Below are positions 8,417-18,779 of a stretch of DNA of 64,000 bases, in pieces (position 1 is the stretch's first letter; each line of letters opens with the position of its first letter). Made by a program: the position numbers and the translations under genes. Source of the DNA: Candidatus Gastranaerophilales bacterium. GTDB taxonomy: Bacteria; Cyanobacteriota; Vampirovibrionia; Gastranaerophilales; Gastranaerophilaceae. The notes beneath the pieces were generated by a model. It had not been told where the DNA came from, ran no database searches, and worked only from the letters and a program-made list of their open reading frames with translations. Location of the stretch: positions 146,230-210,229 of the forward strand of contig CALUUN010000001.1 in the NCBI GenBank assembly GCA_944323995.1, in the 5' to 3' direction.

Positions 8417-9718
8417 TTATGCAATAATTTCTTCGGTACCGTCATTCCTTTTTGTAGGAAGCTGAATTAATTCCGCTGAATTTCTGTTTCTGACAGCGTC
8501 TGCCGTAACAACGTATTTTTCCATATTTTCTTTTGTCGGAACATCATACATTACATCAAGCATAATTTCTTCAACAATAGATCTCAAAGCACGGGCACCG
8601 GTTTTACGTTTCATAGCTTCCTGCGCAATCAAATCAATTGCTTCGGGCTCAAATTCCAAATCTACCCCGTCCATTTTCAACAGACACTGATACTGTTTAA
8701 CAATAGCATTTTTAGGCTCGGTTAAAATCATCTTCAATGTCTTTTCGTTCAACTGATCAAGAACTGCGTAAGTCGGGATACGTCCGATAAATTCAGGAAT
8801 CAAACCGAATTTCAAAAGATCTTCGGGCTGCAATTTTTTCAAAAGTTTATTCGCGTTAGCTTCTTTTTCAGCCTGCGACATCGGAGGTTTTGCGCCAAAA
8901 CCTACTGTATTGCCTTCACCGGCTCTGCGTTCAACAATTTTTTCAAGACCTACGAACGCACCGCCTACAATAAACAAGATATTGCTTGTGTCGATTTCAA
9001 TAAATTCCTGATGCGGATGCTTTCTGCCGCCTTGCGGAGGAACATGCGCAACAGTACCTTCTATCATCTTCAATAAAGCCTGCTGAACACCTTCACCCGA
9101 TACATCACGGGTTATTGAAGTATTTTCGGATTTTCTTGAAATTTTATCAATTTCATCAATATAAATAATACCGCGTTCGGCTTTTGAAGCGTCAAATTCA
9201 GCGTTCTGATAAAGTCTTAACAAAATATTTTCAACGTCATCACCCACATAGCCTGCCTCCGTCAAAGTAGTTGCATCGGCAACGGCAAAAGGCACGTCAA
9301 GCATTTTAGCAAGGGTCTGTGCAAGCAGAGTTTTACCTGAACCTGTCGGCCCGACAAGCAGGATGTTTGATTTTTGGATTTCAACATCATCTTTTGCCGA
9401 TTTATTGTGTTTTAAACGTTTGTAATGGTTATAAACCGCAACTGACAGCACTTTTTTAGCTTCATCCTGCCCTACAATATACTGGTCAAGATATTCTTTT
9501 ATTTCGTGCGGTTTCGGAATCGGTTTTTCGCCGGATTCTTGAGTTTCTCCGTTTTCTTTGTCTTTGGATTCGAAAAATTCTTCATCAAGAATCTCGTTAC
9601 AAAGTTCAACGCACTCATCACAAATATAAACCTCGGGACCCGCGATTAATTTTTTAACCTGATCCTGTGATTTACCGCAAAATGAACATTTTAATCTGCT
9701 GTCATCATGTTTTGGCAT
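8417..9718 (-). CDS. clpX: ClpX, ATPase subunit of ClpXP protease
   Basis: 433 residues. The N-terminal C4 zinc finger (CSFCGKSQ ... CDECVELC) is followed by an AAA+ module with Walker A GPTGSGKT, Walker [11 protein letters not shown] and the [14 protein letters not shown] region, and a C-terminal small domain. It unfolds tagged substrates and feeds them to ClpP, including ssrA-tagged peptides made by tmRNA and SmpB (smpB is at 23229). A GGAG ribosome site precedes the ATG. The order tig-clpP-clpX is the classic bacterial arrangement. Confidence 0.97.
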   Translation of the reverse strand: MPKHDDSRLKCSFCGKSQDQVKKLIAGPEVYICDECVELCNEILDEEFFESKDKENGETQESGEKPIPKPHEIKEYLDQYIVGQDEAKKVLSVAVYNHYKRLKHNKSAKDDVEIQKSNILLVGPTGSGKTLLAQTLAKMLDVPFAVADATTLTEAGYVGDDVENILLRLYQNAEFDASKAERGIIYIDEIDKISRKSENTSITRDVSGEGVQQALLKMIEGTVAHVPPQGGRKHPHQEFIEIDTSNILFIVGGAFVGLEKIVERRAGEGNTVGFGAKPPMSQAEKEANANKLLKKLQPEDLLKFGLIPEFIGRIPTYAVLDQLNEKTLKMILTEPKNAIVKQYQCLLKMDGVDLEFEPEAIDLIAQEAMKRKTGARALRSIVEEIMLDVMYDVPTKENMEKYVVTADAVRNRNSAELIQLPTKRNDGTEEIIA

Positions 9719-9733
9719 TACATACTCTCCAAC

Positions 9734-10327
9734 TTAACCTTTTACGACGTCACGTGACACAACTTTATCAATCATACCGTACTCAAGTGCTTCCTGCGGT
9801 GTCATAATATAGTCACGGTCTGTATCTTTTTCAATCTTTTTCAAAGATTGACCGGTATTTGCGGCAAGAATTTCGTTAAGGCTTTTCTTAATTCTGATAA
9901 TTTCAGCCGCCTGAATTTCAATATCGGTAGCCTGCCCCTGTGCACCGCCTAAAGGCTGGTGGATTAAAACTCTTGAATGCGGCAGAGCCATTCTCTTGCC
10001 TTTTGTACCTGCAGCAAGAAGGAATGCACCCATTGAAGCTGCCTGTCCCAAACAAATTGTGGAAACATCGGCTCTTATGTGCTGCATTGTATCATAAATA
10101 GCAAAACCAGCAGTTACGCTTCCGCCGGGGCTGTTAATGTACAACATGATATCTTTTTCCGGATTCTCACTATCCAGCAGCAACATTTGCGCAACGATTA
10201 AATTCGCAACCATATCATCAATCGGAGTACCTAAAAATATAATACGCTCTCTCAAAAGTCTTGAGAATATATCAAAGGAACGCTCTCCGCGACTTGATTG
10301 TTCAATTACCACAGGTACAAAACTCAT
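9734..10327 (-). CDS. clpP: ClpP protease proteolytic subunit
   Basis: 197 residues, standard length. The catalytic serine is in [14 protein letters not shown], the histidine in [18 protein letters not shown], and the aspartate in [19 protein letters not shown]. It forms the tetradecameric protease chamber used with ClpX, encoded 15 nt downstream. It follows tig by about 40 nt. Confidence 0.97.
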   Translation of the reverse strand: MSFVPVVIEQSSRGERSFDIFSRLLRERIIFLGTPIDDMVANLIVAQMLLLDSENPEKDIMLYINSPGGSVTAGFAIYDTMQHIRADVSTICLGQAASMGAFLLAAGTKGKRMALPHSRVLIHQPLGGAQGQATDIEIQAAEIIRIKKSLNEILAANTGQSLKKIEKDTDRDYIMTPQEALEYGMIDKVVSRDVVKG

Positions 10328-10366
10328 GATTTAATTTCCTTTCTTATAACTATTATAAACTTTTAT

Positions 10367-11692
10367 TTACTTTGCTTCAACTTTTGCCTTTTTTGGAGCA
10401 ACAATCTCAACAGTATTGTTGGCAACAAGAAAATCTCTTACTTTGTCATTCAAAGCCTGTTGAGAGATAGAACCGAGCATATCGGGATTTTGACCGAGCT
10501 GTTTTAAAACATCCTGCTGCTGCATACCGTATACTGCTGCAAGTTCTGCAAACTTATGTTCCAAATCCTTCTGCTCAAGTTTTATATTTTCTGTTTTTGC
10601 AATCTTGTCAATAACAAGAGAATTTTTAATTCTGTTTGCAGCATCTTCTTTCAAAGTTTCAAGAAGATGATCCTGACCGCCCTGTGATTTAACCAGAGTA
10701 TCCCAGTCAATTCCCTGATAAGCAAGTCTTTGCTTGTAATCAGCTTCCAGAGATTGAACCTCTCTCATAATCATGGATTCAGGAATATCAACTTTTGAAG
10801 CATCAATAACAGTTTTGAAAATTTCATTTTCGCAGCTCTGCTTATTTGTTCTTTCTCTTTGAGTTTCAAGGTATTTTTTAATATCTTCTTTCAGGTCATC
10901 AACAGTCTTGAACGGGCCTACTTTTTGCGCAAAGCTGTCGTTCAATTCCGGAAGAACTCTTTCTTTGATTTCGTGAATTTTAATTTTAAAAGTTGCCGGC
11001 TGGCCTTTTAATTTTTCATCATGATATTCTTCGGGGAAAGTCACGTTAATTTCAAATTCGTCATTAACGTTTTTGCCCACGATTTGTTCTGCAAAACCGG
11101 GGATGAAATTTGAATTACCGAGGTCGAGCGAATAATTTTTACCTTCGCCGCCTGCGATTTTTTCACCGTTTGAATAGCCTTCAAAATCAATTACCGCAAT
11201 ATCTTTATCACTTGCTGCGCGATCGACAACAAGCTCAAGTGTTGAATGCTGTCTTAACAAATTATCAATTGATTTTTGTTCCGCATCTTCAGGAATCGGA
11301 GAATCATCAACTTTGAGATTCAACCCTTTATAATCACCGAGAGTAACTTCAGGTCTTGTTTCAACAAGAACTTTTACGGATAAATCCTTGCCGAGTTCAA
11401 AATCATAAGATGTAACAGACGGCTGTGTAATTACGTCAAGTTTATTTTCTTCAATCGCCTGAGCAATAGTACGCGGCATCAAAGATTCAATAGCTTCAAT
11501 TTTAATTCTTTCGACCCCAACATGTTTTTCAACGATAGCACGCGGTGCTTTGCCTTTTCTGAATCCGTCGATGTTTACGTACTGAGAAATTCTGCCGACC
11601 GCTCTGTTATAAGCGTCCGCAGCTTCTTTTGCCGGAATTGTAATTTCCATATTTACGGTATTTTCTTTACCTTTTTCAAGTGTTACTTTCAT
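10367..11692 (-). CDS. tig: Trigger factor, ribosome-associated chaperone
   Basis: 441 residues from the ATG at 11692, chosen because an AAGGA site lies 7 nt upstream and the family starts MKVTLEKG. The N-terminal ribosome-binding domain has the variant signature GFRKGKAPRAIVEK near residue 50, followed by an FKBP-type PPIase domain (residues 155-240) and a helical C-terminal chaperone domain. A TATAAT box lies about 35 nt upstream. First gene of the tig-clpP-clpX-polA run. Confidence 0.95.
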   Translation of the reverse strand: MKVTLEKGKENTVNMEITIPAKEAADAYNRAVGRISQYVNIDGFRKGKAPRAIVEKHVGVERIKIEAIESLMPRTIAQAIEENKLDVITQPSVTSYDFELGKDLSVKVLVETRPEVTLGDYKGLNLKVDDSPIPEDAEQKSIDNLLRQHSTLELVVDRAASDKDIAVIDFEGYSNGEKIAGGEGKNYSLDLGNSNFIPGFAEQIVGKNVNDEFEINVTFPEEYHDEKLKGQPATFKIKIHEIKERVLPELNDSFAQKVGPFKTVDDLKEDIKKYLETQRERTNKQSCENEIFKTVIDASKVDIPESMIMREVQSLEADYKQRLAYQGIDWDTLVKSQGGQDHLLETLKEDAANRIKNSLVIDKIAKTENIKLEQKDLEHKFAELAAVYGMQQQDVLKQLGQNPDMLGSISQQALNDKVRDFLVANNTVEIVAPKKAKVEAK

Positions 11693-11846
11693 AGTTAAAT
11701 CCTTCATAATTCATGTAATATCTTATCAGATTATACATCAAAAAAGAATATGTGCAAGTCATTCAAAGGGATGAAATCGCATATAAACAGGCTTAATACA
11801 AACCTGAAAAACACATGCCCGAATTTTATGCTAAAATAGAATTTAT

Positions 11847-12518
11847 ATGGTAAGACTTATCAATAACAAAAACATAGGCAAACTGGCCGAGCTTGTTTAC
11901 AGAATACTGAGAATACAGGAAATATTCACCCACATAAAAGAGGTAAACAACCCTTTAATATCTCCCTGTATATATGCCATGTGGCACGAAAACCAGCTGT
12001 GTATACACGGCATAGAAGATAAAGCACACCTGAATGTATTAATAAGCAATTCGGCAGACGGTGAAATTATCGCAAGAACGGTCGAAAAGTGGGGATTTCG
12101 CGTTGTAAGAGGTTCATCTGCAAGAAAAGGATGCGTAACTTCCACTATGCAGCTTATAACGCGGTTAAAAGAAGGTGAATGTGCAGCCATAATGGTTGAC
12201 GGCCCGAGAGGCCCCCTGCACAAAGTAAAAGGAGGAGCGATAAAACTTGCAAAAGAAACCGGCGCTCCGATTATTCCGATGCACTGGTATTCACCGCAAA
12301 AAACATTTATTACACTGCCCTCCTGGGATAAAATGCGCGCACCTTTCGGAGATTGCAAAATCATAAACCTATACGGCGAACCCATTTACGCCGGCGAAAA
12401 CGATTCGGATGAAGATATTGCGCAAAAATTAAAAGCATCGCTGCAAGAGCTTGCAAAGCGTGCTCCCGAAGAATACCAAAAAGCCAGGAAGTTAAAACTA
12501 TGGAAGAAAAAACGATAA
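11847..12518 (+). CDS. Lysophospholipid acyltransferase-like protein (DUF374 type)
   Basis: 223 residues. CIYAMWHENQL near residue 40 is the family's HX4D-like block. RVVRGSSARKG near residue 85 and ECAAIMVDGPRGPLHKVKGGAIKLA near residue 115 are typical of DUF374, a relative of LpxL and PlsC acyltransferases. A role in lipid A or membrane lipid acylation is likely but the acceptor is unknown. It overlaps the next gene by 19 nt. A TGcTAAAAT extended -10 box lies 9 nt before the ATG, so the leader is very short or absent. Confidence 0.85.
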   Translation: MVRLINNKNIGKLAELVYRILRIQEIFTHIKEVNNPLISPCIYAMWHENQLCIHGIEDKAHLNVLISNSADGEIIARTVEKWGFRVVRGSSARKGCVTSTMQLITRLKEGECAAIMVDGPRGPLHKVKGGAIKLAKETGAPIIPMHWYSPQKTFITLPSWDKMRAPFGDCKIINLYGEPIYAGENDSDEDIAQKLKASLQELAKRAPEEYQKARKLKLWKKKR

Positions 12519-13321
12519 ATATATCGGCTGTCCAAATGTGCGCCGAAACCGGCAGCAAAGAAGCCAATTTTGAAAAATTAAAAAAACTTCTGGCAAATAT
12601 TAAAAAAACAGATGTAATAGTATTACCGGAAGTCTGGGCTGTCGGATGGTCTTGCGCGGATTTCAGAAAAAATGCCGAAGAAATTGAAACAAGCGAAACT
12701 GTTGAATTCCTGTCCGAAATTGCCCGTACTTTTAACGCAAACATTATCGGCGGAAGTTTTATAAGAAAAACAAAAGACGGAATTTATTACAACAGTTGTC
12801 CGGTTCTTAACCGTGACGGCAAAACGGTTGCTCTATACGATAAAAACCATCTTTATTCGTACTACGGCTGTGATGAAGGGAAATTTGTAACAGCCGGCAA
12901 AAATCCTGTCATGGTAAATCTTGACGGAATAAATTTCGGCCTTACAATTTGTTACGATATAAGATTTCCCGAAATTTACAGAGCATACAGAAAAGCAGGT
13001 GCTGACGTTTTAATAAATTGTGCGGCCTGGGCATCGACCAAACCTGTTCCGTGGGAGATGATGACAAAATCCAGAGCAATTGAAAATCAAACTTTTACGG
13101 CAGCAGTGAACCAGTTCGGTCCGATGAAAAATAATGAAACAAACCTTGGACATTCAAGGATTATTGATTATAATGGGAATGTGCTTTCTGAAATTTCAGA
13201 CGGCGAAGGTGTAATTCAAGCCGATTTGAATTTCAATGAAATGTACGCGTTCAGGGAAAAATGTACTGTGTTAAAAGATATTAAAGAGTCTTATGAGGTA
13301 AAAATATGCGGAAATTATTAA
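12500..13321 (+). CDS. Carbon-nitrogen hydrolase (nitrilase superfamily, omega-amidase-like)
   Basis: 273 residues with the Glu-Lys-Cys triad: E in VLPEVWAVGW near 45, K in YDKNHLYSY near 115, and C in LTICYDIRFPE near 150. The pattern is closest to Nit2-type omega-amidases, which hydrolyse alpha-ketoglutaramate or alpha-ketosuccinamate, although other small amides are possible. An AGGAAG site lies upstream. It overlaps both neighbours, so acyltransferase, amidase and PBP4 form one operon. Confidence 0.85.
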   Translation: MEEKTINISAVQMCAETGSKEANFEKLKKLLANIKKTDVIVLPEVWAVGWSCADFRKNAEEIETSETVEFLSEIARTFNANIIGGSFIRKTKDGIYYNSCPVLNRDGKTVALYDKNHLYSYYGCDEGKFVTAGKNPVMVNLDGINFGLTICYDIRFPEIYRAYRKAGADVLINCAAWASTKPVPWEMMTKSRAIENQTFTAAVNQFGPMKNNETNLGHSRIIDYNGNVLSEISDGEGVIQADLNFNEMYAFREKCTVLKDIKESYEVKICGNY

Positions 13322-14646
13322 ACTTATTTATTGCGTTGTTACTTACGGCATCGGCAGTTAATGCGGCAAGCATTGACAAAGCGCTGTCGGAATCCGACAT
13401 AAACACCGGCGCCGTTTCAATTTCTGTCAGAGATACCGAAACAGGAAAAGTATTATACGAATTGAACAGTAAAAAACCGGTTAATCCCGCATCTACTCTG
13501 AAAATTTTAACACTCACCGCATCTTTGGACGAATTGGGAAAAGATTACGAATTTTCAACTGATTTATATCAAAATAAGGAAAACGAACTCTTTATTAAAC
13601 TTGGCGCAGACCCGTTTTTAAAAGCAGGCGATTTGAGAAAACTTCTTAATACAGCCAAAACAAAAAATATTGTTGAACCGAAAGCAATCTACATTGACGA
13701 CACCATTGTCGATAAAACCGAATGGGGCGAAGGCTGGCAGTGGGATGACGACCTGAACCCGCTTATGCCGAAATTCGGAGCATATAATATTGACGAAAAC
13801 CTCTTAACAATAACGGTTGTTCCGACAGCAAAAGGTGCGCCGGCGGAAATAAAACTTGATGTATTTTATCCGACTACTTTTATGAATCTTGTAACAACAG
13901 GCGACAGCAGCGAAATTAAAATCAGCAGAAACAATAACATCGCGCCTGATGTTTTGACAATAGAAGGAACTGTCAAAAACCAAATTAAACAAGAAATACC
14001 GGTTAACCACCTGAAAAGATACTTCAGACTCAGACTTGAAGATGCAATTCGCGCCGAAAAAATAGAATACTACGGCGCCTTTGCGGAAAAAGAATTACCG
14101 TCGGGAAATATCTCTCTTGTTGAAACAGTTAAACACCCGATTGAAGATGCGGTTAGCGAAATTATGCTGAACAGCAACAATATGGCTGCAGAATCTTTAT
14201 TTAAGATTGCGGGCGGACATTATGCAAAAACAACAGGAAGCGCCCAAAATGCCGTTGAAATGCTGTTTGCCTATCTGGATAAAATCGGTCTGAATTCTTC
14301 CGACATAAAAGTAGTTGACGGAAGCGGAGTTTCCAAAAATAATCTGGCAACTTCCGATTTTATGACCTCGTTTTTAACCGCACAATATAAAATTTCTCCC
14401 GATTATCCAAAAATGTTTGCTCCGGCAGGCGAAGGCACTCTCACAAACAGAATGTTGTACTTCGGTGACAAACTCAGAGCTAAAACCGGAACTCTTTCCG
14501 ATGTCAGTGCGATTACTGGCTACATCACGACAGTTAAAGGGAAAGTTCTTGCTTTTAATATTATGATTAACGACGCAAAATCAAAACCGTCGGAAAAGAA
14601 AATGCTTGAAGAATATATCTTAAGAGCAATACAGATTTCATACTAA
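13306..14646 (+). CDS. dacB: D-alanyl-D-alanine carboxypeptidase / PBP4 family (S13)
   Basis: 446 residues. A signal peptide (residues 1-20, ending VNAAS) is followed by an S13 penicillin-binding domain with SxxK in NPASTLKILTL near 65, SxN in MLNSNNMAAE near 287, and KTG in RAKTGTLSDVSAI near 389. It trims or cross-cuts peptidoglycan stem peptides in the periplasm. The start overlaps the nitrilase gene by 16 nt. Confidence 0.93.
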   Translation: MRKLLNLFIALLLTASAVNAASIDKALSESDINTGAVSISVRDTETGKVLYELNSKKPVNPASTLKILTLTASLDELGKDYEFSTDLYQNKENELFIKLGADPFLKAGDLRKLLNTAKTKNIVEPKAIYIDDTIVDKTEWGEGWQWDDDLNPLMPKFGAYNIDENLLTITVVPTAKGAPAEIKLDVFYPTTFMNLVTTGDSSEIKISRNNNIAPDVLTIEGTVKNQIKQEIPVNHLKRYFRLRLEDAIRAEKIEYYGAFAEKELPSGNISLVETVKHPIEDAVSEIMLNSNNMAAESLFKIAGGHYAKTTGSAQNAVEMLFAYLDKIGLNSSDIKVVDGSGVSKNNLATSDFMTSFLTAQYKISPDYPKMFAPAGEGTLTNRMLYFGDKLRAKTGTLSDVSAITGYITTVKGKVLAFNIMINDAKSKPSEKKMLEEYILRAIQISY

Positions 14647-14659
14647 AAAAAACTTAAAA

Positions 14660-16063
14660 TTACTCAGCCTGCTTTTTTTCAGGTTTATACGCAATATAAG
14701 CAAACGTAAGACATGCTGCGCCGAACAGAATTCCAAACCCCATTGTGGTATGGTAAGCATTTAAAAATGCCGTTTCATAGGGCTGCGAATGCGAAAGGAA
14801 AAATTCTCTGAATTCTTCAAAAAGGGTAATTGTCACGGCAACCCCGAGAATATTACCCATATTTCTCGATAATGCAAGAATACCGCTTGCAATACCCAGA
14901 TCTTTTTTGTGAACGCTTGTCATTATTGCGTTATTGGAAGGCGACTGGAACAAGCCGTTTCCTATCCCCATAATTCCCGATGCAAGCACAATTTCCCACA
15001 TCGGAGTTGTTGTATTAAAAGTTGAAAATATGATTAAAGCCGTGATATAAACAACAGGCCCTGCAATTGTCAAATATCTGCTGCCGTATTTGCCTGCCAG
15101 ACTTCCGCTTATCGGTGCCGCAAATGATAAAGTAAGCGAATATGGTAAAATCAACAGCCCTGATGTAAAAGCATCAAGTTTTAATATTTCCATCAGATAA
15201 AACGGCAAAAGTATGCTGTTTGTAAACATTGCCATATAAGAGCACATTACGGCAAGATTGCCGAAAGTAAAAGGTTTTATATGAAATATTGAAAAATTAA
15301 TCAGCGGATAATTTATTCTGTGATCTCTTATATAAAACATACTACCGAAAACCAGTGTTATAACACCGAGAGCTACAATTTTGAACGAAGTCCAGCCCCA
15401 CTGATAACCTTGAGATATCGCAAGCAAAAGCGCAAAAAGACTTACCGTAAAATACAAAAAACCTTTGTAATCAAATTTGAAACTTTTAACTTTTGTAACA
15501 TGCGACGGCAAAATTCTCCACGCGTAATAAGCACCTGCAATTGCAACCGGAATACACGGCACAAAAACGGCATGCCAGTCAAATTTATTAATAAGCATAC
15601 CGCCGATTGCAGGCCCGAGCATACCGCCTATTGCAACAAGACAACCGTTCAGGCCGAGAGCTTTGCCTCTGCGGGCGTTTTTGAAAATCGTTGCTATAAT
15701 TGCCTGAGCGTTTGAAAGCATAACCGATGCCCCGAGGGCTTCCACACACCTTGATATAATCAGCATTAAATAATTTTGTGACAAAAAACTTGAAAGTGCT
15801 CCTGCGGCAAATATCAAAAATCCGATTGAATAAAGTTTATTTTTCGGGAATATATCACCGAGTTTTCCGAAAAAGGGCAAAAATATAGTTAATGTCAACA
15901 TATAACCTACCATGACCCACTGGATTTGAGAAAGCGTTACACCGAGGTCTTTAGCAATGGGATAAAGAGCAAGACTCACCGTTGACGAATCCAGCATGGC
16001 AATAAAATTACCGATTGCCGTAACAATAAACATTGTCCACTTTATTTCTTTTGCCGTTGACAT
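14660..16063 (-). CDS. MFS drug exporter, DHA2 (14-TM, EmrB/QacA) type
   Basis: 467 residues from the ATG at 16063 (AGGA upstream; the ORF extends to 16138 but with an unlikely extension). About 14 membrane segments. Motif C-like LGPAIGGML near 155 and the N-terminal D-S-S-T-V region (IAMLDSSTVSLALYP) are typical of DHA2 proton-driven multidrug exporters. Its own promoter has TATAAT around 16072. No regulator is adjacent. Substrate unknown. Confidence 0.88.
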   Translation of the reverse strand: MSTAKEIKWTMFIVTAIGNFIAMLDSSTVSLALYPIAKDLGVTLSQIQWVMVGYMLTLTIFLPFFGKLGDIFPKNKLYSIGFLIFAAGALSSFLSQNYLMLIISRCVEALGASVMLSNAQAIIATIFKNARRGKALGLNGCLVAIGGMLGPAIGGMLINKFDWHAVFVPCIPVAIAGAYYAWRILPSHVTKVKSFKFDYKGFLYFTVSLFALLLAISQGYQWGWTSFKIVALGVITLVFGSMFYIRDHRINYPLINFSIFHIKPFTFGNLAVMCSYMAMFTNSILLPFYLMEILKLDAFTSGLLILPYSLTLSFAAPISGSLAGKYGSRYLTIAGPVVYITALIIFSTFNTTTPMWEIVLASGIMGIGNGLFQSPSNNAIMTSVHKKDLGIASGILALSRNMGNILGVAVTITLFEEFREFFLSHSQPYETAFLNAYHTTMGFGILFGAACLTFAYIAYKPEKKQAE

Positions 16064-16120
16064 AGTAATCCTATTATAATATTTGCGTAAAAAATAGTAA
16101 AGTAAATTAAGTTTGTAATG

Positions 16121-16149
16121 TTGCCAATATCGTAACAATAGGGTATAAT
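16121..16149 (+). promoter_or_regulatory. Promoter of the prepilin/tail-fibre fusion
   Basis: TTGCCA (16121-16126), 17 nt, TATAAT (16144-16149). A GGGGGAT ribosome site follows, 7 nt before the ATG at 16173, so this gene has a normal short leader. Confidence 0.7.
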
Positions 16150-16172
16150 GAATTTAATGGGGGATATTGATT

Positions 16173-17405
16173 ATGAAAAGTATTAAGAATAAAGCCGGAT
16201 TTACTCTTGCCGAAATGATGGTCGTAATGCTCATATTAACAATCATACTTGCGGCATTTGCACCGTTTATGACCAAAAGGAGGACTGTTGATACATCAAG
16301 CCCGTGGCGTTATGCAAGCAATAATTCAGATATTTATTACGGACTTGCGACAGATCAAACCGCCATGCTCGGACAAAACACAAAGGATTCCGCAGATCCG
16401 GAAAATAAATTCACAATAAGAACAACGGATTCAAATCAGTATCATATACTGTTTAAGGATACAAGCAGTATTCTGGGTGCATTGAATTTATCTTCAAGCA
16501 ACTTAATACTCGGCAACCGCGCTGTTTATAACAATTCTCCCGGAAGCTATGTGACGGCTTTCGGCATGGGGGCGCTTTCAAACAGCTCAGGTTCAGCAAA
16601 CACCGCACTCGGTTATGCGGCCCTGCAGCAAAATACAGGCGGTGCAAATAACACCGCAATAGGATATCAGGCATGCCTTAACGTTACGGGTTCCAACAAA
16701 ACATGTATCGGCGCAAATTCAGGCCCTGATGCAGGGGTTCCGATTGCAACGGACACAACGGACGCGGTTTATCTCGGAAATGTTAACAGCACGGTGTATA
16801 TTCCCGGTAACCTGATTGTCGGCGGTTCAATCATTGCAAACAACAACACTTATCTAGGAAAAGACACTGCAGGAAATAACGTTATTTACATCGGATTTAA
16901 CGGAGTTCCGTTCGGACGCACACTGCAATATGATGCGGCCTCTTCGCAGCTTGTACAGGGCGGAGTTATGGATACAACCGTTTTCAATTACACGGAACAG
17001 TTTTCCGACAAACGCTTGAAAAATATTACGGGCGAAAATAAATCCGGTCTTGACCAAATTCGTGAGCTGAAAGTTTATAACTATACTTTCAAAAACGATA
17101 AAGACAAAAAGCCGCAGGTCGGTGTAATCGCACAGGATCTGCAAAAAATATTCCCGGATGCGGTACGCGAAGGTCTTGGCGGCTATCTTATGATCAGGCA
17201 GGATGATATGTTTTATGCAATGGTTAATTCAATAAAACAGCTTGATATGTTTGTTCAGGGGATAATTAACGAACTCAAAGCAACACTTGAAAAAATTACG
17301 GGTCTGGACGAAAGAATAAAAGTTCTTGAAGAAGAAAACAAATCTTTGAAAGAAGAACTCTCACAGATTAATAAAAGACTTGAAGAATTGGAAGAAGATG
17401 ACTAA
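16173..17405 (+). CDS. Prepilin-like protein fused to a tail-fibre / S74 chaperone domain
   Basis: 410 residues. The N-terminus is a class III-like signal, KAGFTLAEMMVVMLILTI. Residues about 95-175 hold head-type repeats of the trimeric adhesin or fibre kind (NTALGYAALQQ, NTAIGYQACLN). Residues about 270-340 are an intramolecular chaperone (Peptidase_S74) with SDKRLKNITGE and QVGVIAQDLQKIFPDAV. The C-terminus (350-410) is a coiled coil rich in Glu and Lys. S74 domains trimerise phage tail spikes and cut themselves off at the Ser of SDxRxK. Joining one to a pilin anchor suggests a trimeric fibre presented by a pilus or pseudopilus. The ATG at 16173 is preferred over a TTG at 16167 because of spacing from GGGGGAT. 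Confidence 0.85.
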   Translation: MKSIKNKAGFTLAEMMVVMLILTIILAAFAPFMTKRRTVDTSSPWRYASNNSDIYYGLATDQTAMLGQNTKDSADPENKFTIRTTDSNQYHILFKDTSSILGALNLSSSNLILGNRAVYNNSPGSYVTAFGMGALSNSSGSANTALGYAALQQNTGGANNTAIGYQACLNVTGSNKTCIGANSGPDAGVPIATDTTDAVYLGNVNSTVYIPGNLIVGGSIIANNNTYLGKDTAGNNVIYIGFNGVPFGRTLQYDAASSQLVQGGVMDTTVFNYTEQFSDKRLKNITGENKSGLDQIRELKVYNYTFKNDKDKKPQVGVIAQDLQKIFPDAVREGLGGYLMIRQDDMFYAMVNSIKQLDMFVQGIINELKATLEKITGLDERIKVLEEENKSLKEELSQINKRLEELEEDD

Positions 17406-17431
17406 AAAAACTCCCTTTCGGGAGTTTTTTT
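17405..17431. terminator. Bidirectional terminator
   Basis: AAAAAACTCCC-TTTC-GGGAGTTTTTT. A-rich on one side and T-rich on the other, it serves the fusion gene on plus and glmU on minus, which end within a few bases of it. Confidence 0.85.
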
Positions 17432-18698
17432 AATGTTTAATCCAGTTTTCTATAACTTTGAGCGGTGCTCTGGTAATCGCAAGCGCCCACGCTTTAATAT
17501 CTTTTGTTATAACAGCACCGGCCGCAACATTTGCACCTTCTTCTATAGTAACCGGAGCCACAAGGACGGCATTTGAACCGATTTTGACATTATCTTTCAA
17601 AACGGTTTTGCTTTTAACATTTGTTATCGGGTTAAAATTCGCCGTAATTGTTCCGGCGCCGATATTCACATGAGAACCGAGTTCGCTGTCGCCGATGTAG
17701 GAAAGATGTCCGGCATTTGTATTAGAATCTATTCTTGACTTTTTAACCTCGACAAAGTTTCCGATTTTAACATTGTCAGCGATTTCCACACCGCCTCTAA
17801 AATGTGCAAACGGGCCTATTTTACAGTTTTTTCCTATTTTATTTTTACCCTCAAGGTAAGTTGACGGATAAATTATTGTATCCGCACCGATTTCAGTATC
17901 TTGAGAAATCCATGTGCAAGACGGATCAACAATGGTTACACCGTTATCCATAAGTTCATCCATTTTACGGTTATTCATCATTTTTGCAGCCTGCGCAAGG
18001 TGTTTGCGTGAATTTATCCCGTAAATTTCCTCGTTATTTTCAAGGACATAAGCATTAACCTTGAGAGCTTTTGACTTAGCCCAGCCAATAATATCCGTTA
18101 AGTAATATTCGCCCTGCGCATTATCATTTTTCAACTCCGAAAAAGCTGTTTTGAGTTTCGGCCAGTTAAGGCAATAAATTCCGGCATTTATTTCTTTTAC
18201 GGCCAGTTGTTCGGGTGTTGCATCTTTTGCCTCAACAATACATTTAAGGCTGTTGTCTTTTTCCCTTATAATTCTGCCGAGTTTTTCGGGGTCATCAAAA
18301 ATCGCACTCATAATTGTTAAATCCGAATTCAAACCGTTATGGTATTCAACAAATTTTTTAAGAGTTTCTTCTCTGATGAGCGGAATATCACCGTTCAGGA
18401 TTATCACCAATCCGTCGAAATCTTCAAGGTACGGACAAACCATTGAAACGGCATGCCCCGTGCCTAATTGCGGGGTTTGCAAAACCGTTTTTGCGGATGA
18501 ATAGTTATCCTTTACATATTTTTCAACTTCTTCCGCACAATGACCTACGATTACAAAAGATTCTGACGCAATATTTTTGACACTGTCCAGAATATACCCG
18601 AGCAAGGTTTTATCCATGATTTTATGCAAAACTTTCGGGGTATCCGATTTCATTCTTGTGCCTTTTCCGGCAGCTAAAATTATTGATTTAATTTTCAT
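17430..18698 (-). CDS. glmU: Bifunctional UDP-N-acetylglucosamine pyrophosphorylase / GlcN-1-P acetyltransferase
   Basis: 422 residues. The N-terminal nucleotidyltransferase has LAAGKGTRMKSDTPKVLH. The C-terminal left-handed beta-helix has hexapeptide repeats and NFVEVKKS / AGHLSYIGDSELG, which hold the acetyltransferase residues. It makes UDP-GlcNAc for peptidoglycan and surface sugars. It is somewhat shorter than the usual about 455 residues at the C-terminal tail. A ribosome site (GGAGCGG) lies just upstream of the ATG. Confidence 0.95.
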   Translation of the reverse strand: MKIKSIILAAGKGTRMKSDTPKVLHKIMDKTLLGYILDSVKNIASESFVIVGHCAEEVEKYVKDNYSSAKTVLQTPQLGTGHAVSMVCPYLEDFDGLVIILNGDIPLIREETLKKFVEYHNGLNSDLTIMSAIFDDPEKLGRIIREKDNSLKCIVEAKDATPEQLAVKEINAGIYCLNWPKLKTAFSELKNDNAQGEYYLTDIIGWAKSKALKVNAYVLENNEEIYGINSRKHLAQAAKMMNNRKMDELMDNGVTIVDPSCTWISQDTEIGADTIIYPSTYLEGKNKIGKNCKIGPFAHFRGGVEIADNVKIGNFVEVKKSRIDSNTNAGHLSYIGDSELGSHVNIGAGTITANFNPITNVKSKTVLKDNVKIGSNAVLVAPVTIEEGANVAAGAVITKDIKAWALAITRAPLKVIENWIKH

Positions 18699-18779
18699 CT
18701 TAATCCGCTCCTTTGCTATTTATTGTAGCACAAGAATAATCTTAGAGCGCTAATAACATCTTTGTTATATAATCTTTTT

